From the NCBI RefSeq assembly GCF_001571385.1, contig NZ_BCNW01000001.1, positions 2,333,470 to 2,397,469 on the forward strand: a DNA stretch of 64,000 nt. Direction: 5' to 3'. Below are positions 52,693-60,778 of the stretch, one piece after another; within the stretch, counting starts at the first letter, position 1, and each line of letters opens with the position of its first letter. The position numbers and the translations under genes are program-made. The notes beneath the pieces are model-generated. The model did no database searches, was not told the DNA's origin, and saw only the letters and a program-made list of their open reading frames with translations. This stretch comes from Methanofollis ethanolicus (GTDB lineage Archaea > Halobacteriota > Methanomicrobia > Methanomicrobiales > Methanofollaceae).

Positions 52693-53827
52693 CGTCGACC
52701 TCCTGGCGCTCCCTGATCACCGTCTTCAGGACCTCCTGCCCTTTCCTGAGGACATACGCCTCCCTCTCCGGGGGGAGGTGCTTCTCGCCCAGGAAACGCC
52801 CGAACTCGGCGACATAGTCGAGGCCGGCAAGGTCTCCGCCGGCAAGGCGGGGGACCTCCTCCTCGGCCACCTCGGCCCTCACCTTCAGGTCGAGGAGGCG
52901 GTCGGCGGCACAGGCAGGGCCGCGGCGCCCGAGGTCGCGGAGAGTCTCCCGCCCCACACCGGCGACCGTCACCTGGCACATCGCATGGGGCGCGGCGACC
53001 CTCTCGACGGCCCCGGCGATCGCGTCGGCGACCCCGCCGGCCGAAAGATCGGCGCAGTCCAGGGTGCCGAGGTCGTACATCGGGGTCTTCGGGAGGGCGA
53101 GGGGCGTGACACGACCCGTCGCCGTGTCGACGACAAGGCCCCCCTTCCGGTCATGGATCTCGCCGTACGTGCAGTGTTCCAGGGACCCGCTGTACCAGGC
53201 GCGGCTGCCGACCTGCACCTGGCCGTGGTAGTGGCCGAGGGCGATGTAGTCGAAGTCGTCGGAGATCATCGTGTTGTCTATCTCGTGCTCCGCGATGGTG
53301 TGGAGTTTTTTGTCGGCGACCATGCTCGCAAGGCCGTGGGTGACCAGCACGTTGGCCGATGAGGAAGAGAGGTCGACCTGGTCGAAGGCGACCCTGTAGT
53401 CGCCGGCCTCGAGCATGTTCGGAATGAGGTGGAAGACGGTGTCGCCGACCTCCACCCTCTCGTACCGGTAGCGGTAGGCGGCATGGACCTCGGCGCCGTG
53501 GTATGCGAGCACGGCAAAGGGGGACTCGGTGTACCGGGTCTTCGCCATCGAGTGGTTGCCGGCGATGAGGATGAGGGGGACGCCCGCGTCCTGCAGTCTG
53601 TCCAGGGCCTCGAGGACCGTCGTGTAGGCCCTGGTCTTTGGCCTGACAGTGTGGAAGAGGTCGCCCGCGTGGACGACGGCGTCCGGCCTCTCCCTGATGA
53701 CCGCGTCGACGGCCGCAAGAAAATTCTCGTAGACCAGTTTTTCCCGCAGGTTCATCCCGGTATCCGGGTCGATTTTATTGAAGGCCGCAAGGCCGAGGTG
53801 CGTATCGGCAATATGGACGAATTTCAT
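52679..53827 (-). CDS. mre11: DNA repair exonuclease Mre11
   Basis: 382 residues. Phosphodiesterase motifs in order: HIADTHLG (residues 5-12), HAGDLFHTVRP near 52, LIAGNHSMAKT near 87, NVLVTHGLAS near 160 and ALGHYHGQVQ near 197, all metal ligands. The C-terminal capping and Rad50-binding region follows (to the Glu-rich LRKGQEVLKTVIRERQE). The TTG three codons up is rejected; the ATG sits 28-30 bases behind a CTATATAC element, so the operon likely begins with a leaderless mRNA. First gene of mre11-rad50-nurA-herA. Confidence 0.96.
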   Translation of the reverse strand: MKFVHIADTHLGLAAFNKIDPDTGMNLREKLVYENFLAAVDAVIRERPDAVVHAGDLFHTVRPKTRAYTTVLEALDRLQDAGVPLILIAGNHSMAKTRYTESPFAVLAYHGAEVHAAYRYRYERVEVGDTVFHLIPNMLEAGDYRVAFDQVDLSSSSANVLVTHGLASMVADKKLHTIAEHEIDNTMISDDFDYIALGHYHGQVQVGSRAWYSGSLEHCTYGEIHDRKGGLVVDTATGRVTPLALPKTPMYDLGTLDCADLSAGGVADAIAGAVERVAAPHAMCQVTVAGVGRETLRDLGRRGPACAADRLLDLKVRAEVAEEEVPRLAGGDLAGLDYVAEFGRFLGEKHLPPEREAYVLRKGQEVLKTVIRERQEVDDAPA

Positions 53828-53854
53828 CTTTATCAAACCCTCATCTGCCGGTCG

Positions 53855-53861
53855 TATATAG
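53855..53861 (-). promoter_or_regulatory. Putative TATA box of the mre11-rad50-nurA-herA operon
   Basis: TATATAC, read leftward as CTATATAC, centred about 31 bases before the mre11 ATG. Confidence 0.5.
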
Positions 53862-53942
53862 AGCTCTCCGGCGGACCCTGAAAGTGAAGGGGAGCGTCAC
53901 CACTATCTAATAGCGGGTGCACACTATGAAGATGGTGATTCT

Positions 53943-54125
53943 GTGACACAGCGGGCTGTGGACGCAATATTTCAGGCGATGTTCCTCCTCACCGATCTGC
54001 GGGTGCTGATGCGGGAGACGGCGCCCCTTCACGATCTCGACGAGGAACAGCGGGCAAAGGCCTCGAAGGCCCTTGAGAAACTGAAAAAACAGATCAATAC
54101 TCTTGAGCAGGAGCTGTCTCGATGA
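53943..54125 (+). CDS. Small coiled-coil protein coupled to SepCysS
   Basis: 60 residues from a GTG that follows GGTGAT at six bases. Two amphipathic helices: AVDAIFQAMFLLTDLRVLMRE and, after PLHDLDEEQ, a Lys/Leu/Glu heptad run (ASKALEKLKKQINTLEQEL). No family is recognised. The stop overlaps the SepCysS start (ATGA), so the two proteins are made together. The position suggests a partner or stabiliser of the tRNA-dependent cysteine machinery (inference). Confidence 0.72.
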   Translation: MTQRAVDAIFQAMFLLTDLRVLMRETAPLHDLDEEQRAKASKALEKLKKQINTLEQELSR

Positions 54126-55303
54126 AGTGCACGGCCGATATCGAGGCACGCGACCTCGAAGAGATGAACATCAATATCGACCCGATCCAGGCCGGCGGCA
54201 GGCTGACCGCGGACGCGATGAAGGCGATCATCGCCTGGGGCGACGGCTACTCGGTCTGCGACAACTGCCGGAAACCTTTCAGGCTCGACTACATCGAAAA
54301 GCCGGCAATCAACGTCTTCCACGACGACCTCGCCGCCTTCGTCGGCATGGACGAGGCGCGGGTCGTGCCCGGCGCGAGGCGCGGCTTCCAGGCGGTCGCC
54401 GGCACCTACGTGCAGAAGGGCGACCCGGTGATGCTCACCGGCCTCTCCCACTACACCGAGTTCCTGGCCGTCGAGAACACCGGCGGCGTGCCCCTGGAGA
54501 TCCCGAAGGACGAGAAGAATATCATCAGGGCCGGGGCGGCGGCGGAAAAACTCGAAGAGGCGGTGCGGACCTTCGGGCGGCCGCCTGTCCTCCTCTTCAT
54601 CGACCATGTCGACTACCAGTACGGCAACCTCCATGAGGTGAAGGAGATCGCCCGCGTCGCCCACCAGTACGACGTCCCCGTCCTCCTCAACGGCGCCTAC
54701 ACGGTCGGCATCCTGCCTGTGGACGGGAAGGCGCTCGGCGTCGACTTCGTCGTCGGGTCGGGGCACAAGAGCATGGCGGCGCCGGCGCCCTCGGGCGTGC
54801 TCGCCACGACCGCGGAGCGTGCCGACGAGGTCTTCAGGACGACGACGATCAAGGGAGACGTCACGGGCCGGACCTTCGGGTTGAAGGAGGTGGAGATGAT
54901 GGGCTGCACCCTGATGGGCGTCACCCTCATGGGCATGATGGCCTCCTTCCCGCACGTGCAGGAGCGGGTGAACCACTGGGAGGAGCACCTTGCCAATGGC
55001 ACGCTCTTCGTCAACGCCCTGGCCGCCATCGAGGGGACGGAGATCAGGTCCGAGATGCCGCGGCGCCACACCCTGACCCGCGTCGACACGACCGCCTCCT
55101 TCGATCGGGTGGCCGAGACGCACAAAAAACGCGGTTTCTTCCTCTCCTCCGCGCTGAAGAAGAAGGGGATCGTCGGCGTCATTCCCGGGGCGACGAAGGT
55201 CTGGAAGTTCAACACCTACGGCCTCTCCCGGGCACAGGTGGAGTACCTCGCCGCCGCGTACCTGGAGATCGCGGAGGAGAACGAACTTTCCGTCTCCTCG
55301 TAA
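54122..55303 (+). CDS. pscS: O-phosphoseryl-tRNA:Cys-tRNA synthase (SepCysS)
   Basis: 393 residues, fold type I PLP enzyme. It turns phosphoseryl-tRNA(Cys) into cysteinyl-tRNA(Cys), the only cysteine route in many methanogens. INIDPIQAGGRLT near 17 and the three-Cys region YSVCDNCRKPFRLDYIEKP near 44-62 are typical, as is FGRPPVLLFIDHVDYQYGN near 150 with the PLP Asp, and FVVGSGHKSMAAPAPSGVL near 211 with the PLP Lys. TTIKGDVTGRTFGLKEVEMMGCT is the family-specific loop. No SepRS gene is adjacent. A T-run (GGTTCTTTTTTTC) lies behind the stop. Confidence 0.97.
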   Translation: MKCTADIEARDLEEMNINIDPIQAGGRLTADAMKAIIAWGDGYSVCDNCRKPFRLDYIEKPAINVFHDDLAAFVGMDEARVVPGARRGFQAVAGTYVQKGDPVMLTGLSHYTEFLAVENTGGVPLEIPKDEKNIIRAGAAAEKLEEAVRTFGRPPVLLFIDHVDYQYGNLHEVKEIARVAHQYDVPVLLNGAYTVGILPVDGKALGVDFVVGSGHKSMAAPAPSGVLATTAERADEVFRTTTIKGDVTGRTFGLKEVEMMGCTLMGVTLMGMMASFPHVQERVNHWEEHLANGTLFVNALAAIEGTEIRSEMPRRHTLTRVDTTASFDRVAETHKKRGFFLSSALKKKGIVGVIPGATKVWKFNTYGLSRAQVEYLAAAYLEIAEENELSVSS

Positions 55304-55479
55304 GGATAGGATAGAGTGCCGGCCCTGAAGGGGTCGGTGCGGTTCTTTTTTTCTATCACATTGTTCCGGATAGAGTCTTAAATGGGAGTCCGGAGGGAAC
55401 TTGAAAAGACGAAGGCTTCGAAGAAAATCCCGGGAGAAACATGGGAAGGCATTATCTCCAGGGATAAATCGGTGGAGCG

Positions 55480-55690
55480 GCATCTTGTCCGGGGGGCATC
55501 GCTCGAAAACGTTCCGTTTTCTCAAGCTCCCTTCGGTCGCACCCCCGGTCCCCCCACCATCAGGATAGGGGAGGGATGGTAACCTCCTCCTTCAGGACCT
55601 CTGCTCTGTCTTCCCGGGGTTTATCCGGAGTCGGGGACGACCAGTGGGAGTCGAGAAGACGAAGGCTTTCGAGGCCAGCACCCCCGGGCA
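55480..55690. repeat. Hairpin-rich dispersed repeat, copy H
   Basis: GTCCGGGGGGCATCG, hairpin GAAAAC-gttcc-GTTTTC, then CCCCCGGTCCCCCCACCATC, AGGATAGGGG, GGGATGGTAACCTCCTCC, CTCTGCTCTGTCTTCCCGGG and a GAAGACGAAGGCTTTCGAGG module before CACCCCCGGG. It aligns in the same order as copy I. The start of the gap (55304-55479) shows only GAAGGCTTCG-type small hairpins and no gene. Confidence 0.68.
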
Positions 55691-55741
55691 GAAAACCATA
55701 ACATCTCAGAATCTATTCCATGATGCCATGGGGAGGATACC

Positions 55742-56386
55742 GTGCCGGCAGACCTCGGCGACCTTCTGCGCCTGAAAAAGGATCAGGTCGGCCCTGCTGC
55801 CGAAATGCTCGCCCGGGCTTTCGGGCAGGACCCGAAGATAGACTATTTCGCTCCCGACGACGGGACGCGGGGGGCGATCGCGCGTCACCACTTCGAGTTC
55901 CTGCTCAGGTACGGCCTGATCTACGGGGAGGTCTACGCGACATCGCCGCGACTGGAGGGCGTCGCGGTCTGGCTCCCCGCAAAAAAGGTGGAGATCACCC
56001 TCTGGAGGGCGCTTCGGGCCGGACTCTTCCGGTTCAGGAAGGGAGTCGGGAAAGAGGCCCTGGAACGCATCCTCTCCTTCTCGGAGTACGTCGACGGCCT
56101 CCACCGCCGGCATATGCCCGGCCCTCACCACTATCTCTTCTTCATCGGCGTGGACCCGACCTTCCAGGGAAAGGGGTATGCGAGCCGCCTGATCCGTCCG
56201 ATACTCGATCGCCTGGACAGGGAGGGACTCCCCTGCTATCTCGTCACCCAGAACGAGCAGAACGTGGCGCTGTACGAGCACTACGGGTTTCGGGTGATCG
56301 AAAAAAGTCTCGTCCCGGGGACAGAAGTGGGGAACTGGGCGATGGTGTGGGAGGGAGGAAAAAATCCCGGTTCCGCTACGCGGTGA
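55742..56386 (+). CDS. GNAT-family N-acetyltransferase
   Basis: 214 residues. Acetyl-CoA site VDPTFQGKGYASRLIRPIL (residues 137-155, with Q-x-x-G-x-G/A at FQGKGYA), followed by QNEQNVALYEHYGFRVIEKS, the usual GNAT C-terminal pattern. The N-terminal half (AAEMLARAFGQDPKIDYFAPD) matches the GNATs of microbes that are annotated only as acetyltransferase. Substrate unknown. GTG start with GGGGAGG seven bases before it. It faces the thiI gene, ten bases apart. Confidence 0.87.
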   Translation: MPADLGDLLRLKKDQVGPAAEMLARAFGQDPKIDYFAPDDGTRGAIARHHFEFLLRYGLIYGEVYATSPRLEGVAVWLPAKKVEITLWRALRAGLFRFRKGVGKEALERILSFSEYVDGLHRRHMPGPHHYLFFIGVDPTFQGKGYASRLIRPILDRLDREGLPCYLVTQNEQNVALYEHYGFRVIEKSLVPGTEVGNWAMVWEGGKNPGSATR

Positions 56387-56395
56387 AGAAACTCC

Positions 56396-57583
56396 TCAGG
56401 CCCCTTCCTCTTCGCCGACAATCTTCCCGTTCTTCGCCCTGACCCGCCTGAGAGTCTCCATCGCCGCGGCCACCAGGTCGTCGACCCCGATCTTCTCCTC
56501 CGCCGCTTCGATCTTCGTGACGTCGGCCTTCGTCGCCGGTTTTTTCGGGACGGCCCGGCACGAGAGGTCGCCGGCATCGTCGTCAAAGGTGCCGATCATC
56601 CGGGCGAGATCGATCGCCTCGGCCTTCTCGTAGGTGAGGAGAGGGCGGAGGACAGGAAGAGTCGCCGCCGCCTCGATCACCCCGAGGTTCGCCAGGGTCT
56701 GGGACGCCACCTGGCCGAGGTTGTCCCCGGTGACGACCGCGAGCGCCCTCTCCTTCCGGGCGACGGCGTCGGCCATCCTGGCCATGAAGCGCTTGCAGAG
56801 GATGCAGCGGTAGTGGTACTCCCCCGACGCCGTCATCGCATCGAAGAAAGGCTCCATGTCCGCGACGACCAGGTCGAGGGGGCGGCCCATGCACCAGGTC
56901 GAGAGGACGGCATGGTGGCGGAGGACCGCGTCCCGCACCGCCGCCCCCTGCCAGCGCCCCGCGTCAAGGGAGAGGTGGGTGACCGTGCAGCCCCGGCGCA
57001 TCATCAGCCAGCTTGCGACAGGCGAGTCGATCCCGGCGGAGAGGAGGGTGAGCACCCGGTCCTGCGTGCCGAAGGGCAGGCCGCGGGGCGCCGGGATACG
57101 TTCGTCGTACACGAGCCCGCCGTACGGCCGCGCCTCGACAAAGACCTCGTAGTCGGGATGGGAGAGGTCGACCCTGAGGCCAGGGATCGCGTCATAGATC
57201 ACGCTCCCGACCTCGGCCCCGATCTCCGGGCTCGTATAGCCCTCCACCCCCTCCCTCTTCGCCCTGACCGCGAAACTCATGCCTGCCCGCAGGTGGCGGC
57301 GCGCCCGCTCCAGGGCCGCCGCCCCCATCTCGGGGATGGTGGTCCCTGTCCGGGTGCAGACCGCCACATCGACGATCCCGAAGGTCCGGGAGACGACACC
57401 GGCGATCCCATCGACGTCAGGGCCGTGCACCAGAATACGGTCCCGTCGCACCTCGATATCGTGCTCGGCCCCGGCGGCCGTAAGGGCCAGGTCGATGTTC
57501 TGCCTGAGCATCCGCATGTAGACTTTCTTGACCGCCTCGCTCTTCAGGAAAAGTTCGCCAAAACGCAGGAGCACCGTTCCCAT
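56396..57583 (-). CDS. thiI: ThiI: tRNA 4-thiouridine / thiazole sulfurtransferase without rhodanese domain
   Basis: 395 residues. N-terminal ferredoxin-like and THUMP domains (about 1-165; VLLRFGELFLKSEAVKK at the start is the family mark), then the adenylating PP-loop LLSAGIDSPVASWLMMRRGC near 182. There is no rhodanese domain carrying the persulfide, as in most archaea. Instead CILC (Cys260, Cys263) sits in YRCILCKRFM, the CxxC that in Methanococcus ThiI was shown to hold an Fe-S cluster. The stop of the LarE-like gene directly abuts the ATG, so both come from one message. Confidence 0.93.
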   Translation of the reverse strand: MGTVLLRFGELFLKSEAVKKVYMRMLRQNIDLALTAAGAEHDIEVRRDRILVHGPDVDGIAGVVSRTFGIVDVAVCTRTGTTIPEMGAAALERARRHLRAGMSFAVRAKREGVEGYTSPEIGAEVGSVIYDAIPGLRVDLSHPDYEVFVEARPYGGLVYDERIPAPRGLPFGTQDRVLTLLSAGIDSPVASWLMMRRGCTVTHLSLDAGRWQGAAVRDAVLRHHAVLSTWCMGRPLDLVVADMEPFFDAMTASGEYHYRCILCKRFMARMADAVARKERALAVVTGDNLGQVASQTLANLGVIEAAATLPVLRPLLTYEKAEAIDLARMIGTFDDDAGDLSCRAVPKKPATKADVTKIEAAEEKIGVDDLVAAAMETLRRVRAKNGKIVGEEEGA

Positions 57584-58315
57584 TTACACACCTCTGATCG
57601 TCACGTCGTCAAAACCGATGGCCCGGACACGCTCGATGAGCGCCCGTGCCTCGGCCTCGTACCCGGCAGGCACCTCGACCCTGGCCGAGCGCCCCTGCAC
57701 CCGCACCCGCACGCGGCCCGGTATCCTCTCCCTGAGGATGGCCTCGGCCTCGCCGATGAGCCCGAGTTTTTCGGGCGTCACCTCCTCGCCGACAGGGAGG
57801 CGGGTCGCAAGGCAGGAGGAGGAGGGCCTGACAGGCAGGCCAAAGGCGCGGGCCATGGCGACGATCTCATCTCTGCCGATCCCGCAGGCCGCAAAGGGAC
57901 TCTCGACCCCCAGTTCGCGGAGGGCCCGCAGGCCCGGACGGTCTGCCGGGTCGTCGCCCGCATGGGTGCCGTCGACGACATGGGCGTAGCCGTGCTCCTC
58001 CGCCCACGCGAGGACCGCCTCCATCATCAGCCTCTTGCAGACATAGCACCGCTCAGCGGTGTTGTGCCTGACCGCGTCGACGGCAAGCATCTCGACCCTG
58101 ACCACCGCGTGGGGCACGCCAAGGGAGGCCGCGACCTTCGCCGCAATCCCGGCCTCGGCCGGGGCAGCAAGCCCGGTCTCCACTGTCACCGCCGCCGTCC
58201 TGACGCCGGCCCGCGCCGCCGCCGCAAGGAGGACCGCACTGTCGGTCCCGCCCGAGAGGGCGACGACAAGAGGGGCATGCTCACGGAGATACCTGCAGAG
58301 GCAGTCGGGAATCAT
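57584..58315 (-). CDS. LarE-like ATP-dependent sulfur transferase (three-Cys type)
   Basis: 243 residues of the PP-loop ATP pyrophosphatase family. LVVALSGGTDSAVLLAA (residues 16-32) is the PP-loop. Cys90 and Cys93 in RCYVCKRLM and Cys168 in SSSCLATRLP fit the LarE subgroup with three Cys, in which a 4Fe-4S cluster is reported to carry sulfur instead of the single sacrificial Cys of Lactobacillus LarE. No larB or larC is visible, so the substrate is probably not the nickel-pincer cofactor of lactate racemase and is open. It precedes thiI with no gap. Confidence 0.87.
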   Translation of the reverse strand: MIPDCLCRYLREHAPLVVALSGGTDSAVLLAAAARAGVRTAAVTVETGLAAPAEAGIAAKVAASLGVPHAVVRVEMLAVDAVRHNTAERCYVCKRLMMEAVLAWAEEHGYAHVVDGTHAGDDPADRPGLRALRELGVESPFAACGIGRDEIVAMARAFGLPVRPSSSCLATRLPVGEEVTPEKLGLIGEAEAILRERIPGRVRVRVQGRSARVEVPAGYEAEARALIERVRAIGFDDVTIRGV

Positions 58316-58362
58316 GCCATCTGGTGGGCGCTGATCTCAGATGAAGATTGGGTGAAGACAGT

Positions 58363-58692
58363 TCAGGCCACTTTCAGATAGCGCTCCACCGCATCTTTCG
58401 CCATCACCTTCGGCATCAGCACGATAATGATCCCCTCCTCGCCGAAGATCTCCTCGGCATGGGGGCCGAAGTGCCCGGCGACCACGGCGTCAACCCCCTC
58501 CCTCATCATCTGATCGGCGGCGGCCATGCCGGCCCCCTGTGCCACGCGGCAGGCATCATTCGCCACGGTCTCGACCGTGCCGACTGCACCCCCCTCCACC
58601 TCGACAAAGGTGAATGTGTCGGCACGGCCGAAATCGGTGGCCACGACGGCGTCAAGGCCGCCCTCTCCATCGGTTGCTACGGCGATCTTCAT
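58363..58692 (-). CDS. NifB/NifX-family iron-molybdenum cofactor-binding-like protein
   Basis: 109 residues. MKIAVATDGEGGLDAVVATDFGRADTFT is the start of the dinitrogenase Fe-Mo cofactor biosynthesis domain; GMAAADQMMREGVDAVVAGHFGPHAEEIF is its second half. Small stand-alone forms are abundant in methanogens and are thought to carry metal-sulfur clusters; their clients are unknown. The frame extends six codons upstream, but the ATG given matches the family. It lies 47 bases ahead of the LarE-like gene on the same strand. Confidence 0.9.
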   Translation of the reverse strand: MKIAVATDGEGGLDAVVATDFGRADTFTFVEVEGGAVGTVETVANDACRVAQGAGMAAADQMMREGVDAVVAGHFGPHAEEIFGEEGIIIVLMPKVMAKDAVERYLKVA

Positions 58693-58814
58693 GAGAAACC
58701 CTTTTCGCACATCAGTTAAAGCGCTTGCCCCCCTCCTGCCGGCCGAAAAATCATGTGCAGCCGCCGTTCCCGGATAGAAAATTCTTTAATTGGAGGTATT
58801 CTATCTCTATAGGA

Positions 58815-59441
58815 ATGGCAAAGAAGAGCGCAAAAGAACAGGAGCCGATGAAGTTATTCTATATTTTCTACAGCGAAGAACGCTGGAATAACTGGGTGTC
58901 CACTCTCAGGGAGGCGGACTTCGAGGGCGGCGACGACGAGGAGGAGATGCCGCAGGGCCTCCAGACCCTCCAGAGTTTTGTCGAGGACATCACCATCTCG
59001 GTCCTGAAGATCGTGAAACTCTACCAGAACGAGCGGTTCAGCAAGGAAGATGCGCTCGAAAAACTCGAGGGCGTCGAGAATATCGTGATGGCCGGCCTCC
59101 CTGAAGACGAACCCCTCGTCGATATCATCGGAGACGTACAGATCTCTCTGCTTGCGCTCTTTGCATCCTGCAGGACATTCCTTGAGGGCGACTATGAGGC
59201 CGACCCGAAGGCGCTCGTCAAGGACGGGAGAAAGGCGGCCGACGACGAACCCGAGGTCGCCCTGGACATGGCGGCAAAACTCGGCGCACAGATCATCAAC
59301 GGAGGCAAGTGGAGCGCCACCTACCTCAAGAGCAAGGGGGACCCGACCGTCTTCGACGAGTGGCTCACCGAGATCGAGACGATGTCGGAGGCCGTGCAGT
59401 CCCTGAAGAAGTTCGACGAAGAGCCCGGTGAAGGGACGTGA
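58815..59441 (+). CDS. DUF2150-family protein
   Basis: 208 residues. A Lys-rich start, then FYIFYSEERWNNWVSTLREADF near 14, a Glu/Asp-rich stretch, QSFVEDITISVLKIVKLYQNERFSKEDALEKL and INGGKWSATYLKSKGDPTVFDEWLTEIE. These match DUF2150, found in methanogens and not characterised. All-helical, soluble, acidic. Stop overlaps the next start in GTGA. The ATAG-ATTC pattern 40 bases upstream is a weak promoter candidate. Confidence 0.85.
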   Translation: MAKKSAKEQEPMKLFYIFYSEERWNNWVSTLREADFEGGDDEEEMPQGLQTLQSFVEDITISVLKIVKLYQNERFSKEDALEKLEGVENIVMAGLPEDEPLVDIIGDVQISLLALFASCRTFLEGDYEADPKALVKDGRKAADDEPEVALDMAAKLGAQIINGGKWSATYLKSKGDPTVFDEWLTEIETMSEAVQSLKKFDEEPGEGT

Positions 59442-59890
59442 TCGCAGACAAGGCCCGGTTCCGCGCAAGCAGGAAGATCGAACGGGTTACGGGAGTCCGC
59501 CTCCCCGACCGGGTCTTCAACACTGCATTTCTGGAAGCGGTCGCCCCGGCGATGGGCAACCGCGCCCTCGATACCCGCGTGCGGGAGCAACTCCTCAATA
59601 TCCACCGGGATTTTCTCGCCTGCACGTGCAGGGACAACCCGAACTGCGGGTGTCCTGAGAAGAAGTTTGCAAAGACGATCCTCGAATACAGGGAGACCGG
59701 CCTCGACCACCGCCAGATCGCGGATGCGATCCTGGACGAATATGGCATCGATGTCTTCCCTGCCGATATACTCTCGTTCCTCGAAGAGATGGTCCACACC
59801 CTCGAAGTGGTCAAGGAGGTGGCCAGGATCGAGGGGAAAGAGGGCCTGATGAAGGAGACGGACAGGCATATCAAAGCGGTGGAGCGGTGA
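59438..59890 (+). CDS. Cys-rich helical protein, DUF5814-like
   Basis: 150 residues. A Cys cluster CTCRDNPNCGCPEKK (about 62-76) in an otherwise helical protein, with ETGLDHRQIADAILDEYGID and FPADILSFLEEMVHTLEVVKEVARI behind it. This tail resembles the DUF5814 segment at the C-terminus of certain archaeal SF2 helicases, here as a separate protein; the match is from memory and moderate. GTG start coupled to the DUF2150 gene. Its stop TGA directly meets the ancestral stop of the facing hepT (TGATCA). Confidence 0.68.
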   Translation: MIADKARFRASRKIERVTGVRLPDRVFNTAFLEAVAPAMGNRALDTRVREQLLNIHRDFLACTCRDNPNCGCPEKKFAKTILEYRETGLDHRQIADAILDEYGIDVFPADILSFLEEMVHTLEVVKEVARIEGKEGLMKETDRHIKAVER

Positions 59891-60323
59891 TCACCGCAGC
59901 GCTTCCTTCACCTGCAGAACGAAATCCGAAACCTGCGGCAGGCGGGCGAGGATCTCCATAAGGTCGCTCTCATCGAAGGTATGGTACGCTCTCATCGAAG
60001 GTATGGTATTCGTGAGAGAGCAGGTTCCGGTAATATACCAGCGATGAGAGAGAGCGGTTCATCCCTCCATCGATAATACCCCCTTTTTCCAGCATCCTGA
60101 AGATGTCCCGGTAGGTTGCCGGCGTCCCGAGGTTGGCTCCCATCGCCATCTCGCTGCCAAGATCGATCACCCGGTTGAGCAGGGAGAAGAGGACCATAGA
60201 GACGGCATAATAGGTCTTTTTGTCGCGGAGATCCTCGGCCGAACCTATCTGAAACTCTTTCAGGTCGGTGCAATATATTTCAATATCCGCAAGGATAAGA
60301 GCGATCCGCTCACGGTCGTACAT
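59891..60323 (-). pseudogene. hepT: hepT toxin gene (HEPN, DUF86) disrupted by a 22-bp tandem duplication
   Basis: From an ATG the protein reads MYDRERIALILADIEIYC and continues through the HEPN core to the RNase/AMPylation motif YRNLLSHEYH (R-x4-H-x-Y). After this a perfect 22-bp duplication shifts the frame and the protein ends after EYHTFDESVPYLR, 117 residues. Removing one copy gives a continuous 136-residue protein whose tail is DESDLMEILARLPQVSDFVL..., ending exactly where the facing gene ends. The catalytic motif is before the break, so the shortened toxin could still be active. It is preceded by mntA, overlapping 14 bases. Confidence 0.8.
59965..60008. repeat. Perfect 22-bp tandem duplication inside hepT
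   Basis: Two identical units, 59965-59986 and 59987-60008, each beginning CGCTCTCATCG and ending GTATGGTA, with no mismatch. The length is not a multiple of three, which explains the frameshift. Absence of differences between the units suggests a recent event. Confidence 0.95.
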
Positions 60324-60705
60324 CGCACTCCCCCAGCACCCGGTCGCAACAGCGCCTGAGAATCCGGGAAAAGTCCAGATACCCACTGACAGTCTTTCCC
60401 CTCAGTCTCTGCAATTGCGTCTCGTCACGACAGAAGAGCACCTTCCCGTCCCTGAACACACGGTACTGAATGTAGAGTGGCAGGTCCTGGAAGAAGGACA
60501 GATCGTATCCCGGAGCACTGTTGCTGAAGAGGTCCTCTTTTTCCTCTCTCTCAAGGGGTCGGGACGCGATGATGCAGAGATCGACATCGGAGAACGGTCT
60601 CCGCGTTCCTGTTGCCGTCGAGCCGAAGAGAACGACGGCAAGGACTGCAGGGTGCTCTGCAAGCGGTCCGACCACATGCGACCATGCCTTCGTTGCTGTT
60701 TCCAT
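60310..60705 (-). CDS. mntA: MntA-type nucleotidyltransferase antitoxin
   Basis: 131 residues. Minimal nucleotidyltransferase with the signature GSTATGTRRPFSDVD (G28, S29, x10, D40-x-D42) that binds metal and ATP. Proteins of this kind AMPylate the Tyr of HepT and so neutralise it. GTGAAGAGAGG lies ahead of the ATG; a longer start 23 codons up (MTAGPKLYEHRV) is also open. It is longer than the second MNT of the window and of a different subgroup. Its partner hepT follows but is frameshifted. Confidence 0.85.
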   Translation of the reverse strand: METATKAWSHVVGPLAEHPAVLAVVLFGSTATGTRRPFSDVDLCIIASRPLEREEKEDLFSNSAPGYDLSFFQDLPLYIQYRVFRDGKVLFCRDETQLQRLRGKTVSGYLDFSRILRRCCDRVLGECDVRP

Positions 60706-60778
60706 CCTCTCTTCACCCCCTTCTTCTACGAGAATGGGAACCCTGTGCTCATATAGTTTCGGCCCTGCGGTCATCCCG

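Noticed and set aside
50107-52716. An 869-codon open frame antisense to rad50
   Set aside because: Arg/Gly/Leu-rich composition without motifs; it is the mirror of a GC-rich coiled-coil gene whose Walker, hook and signature motifs are unmistakable on the other strand.
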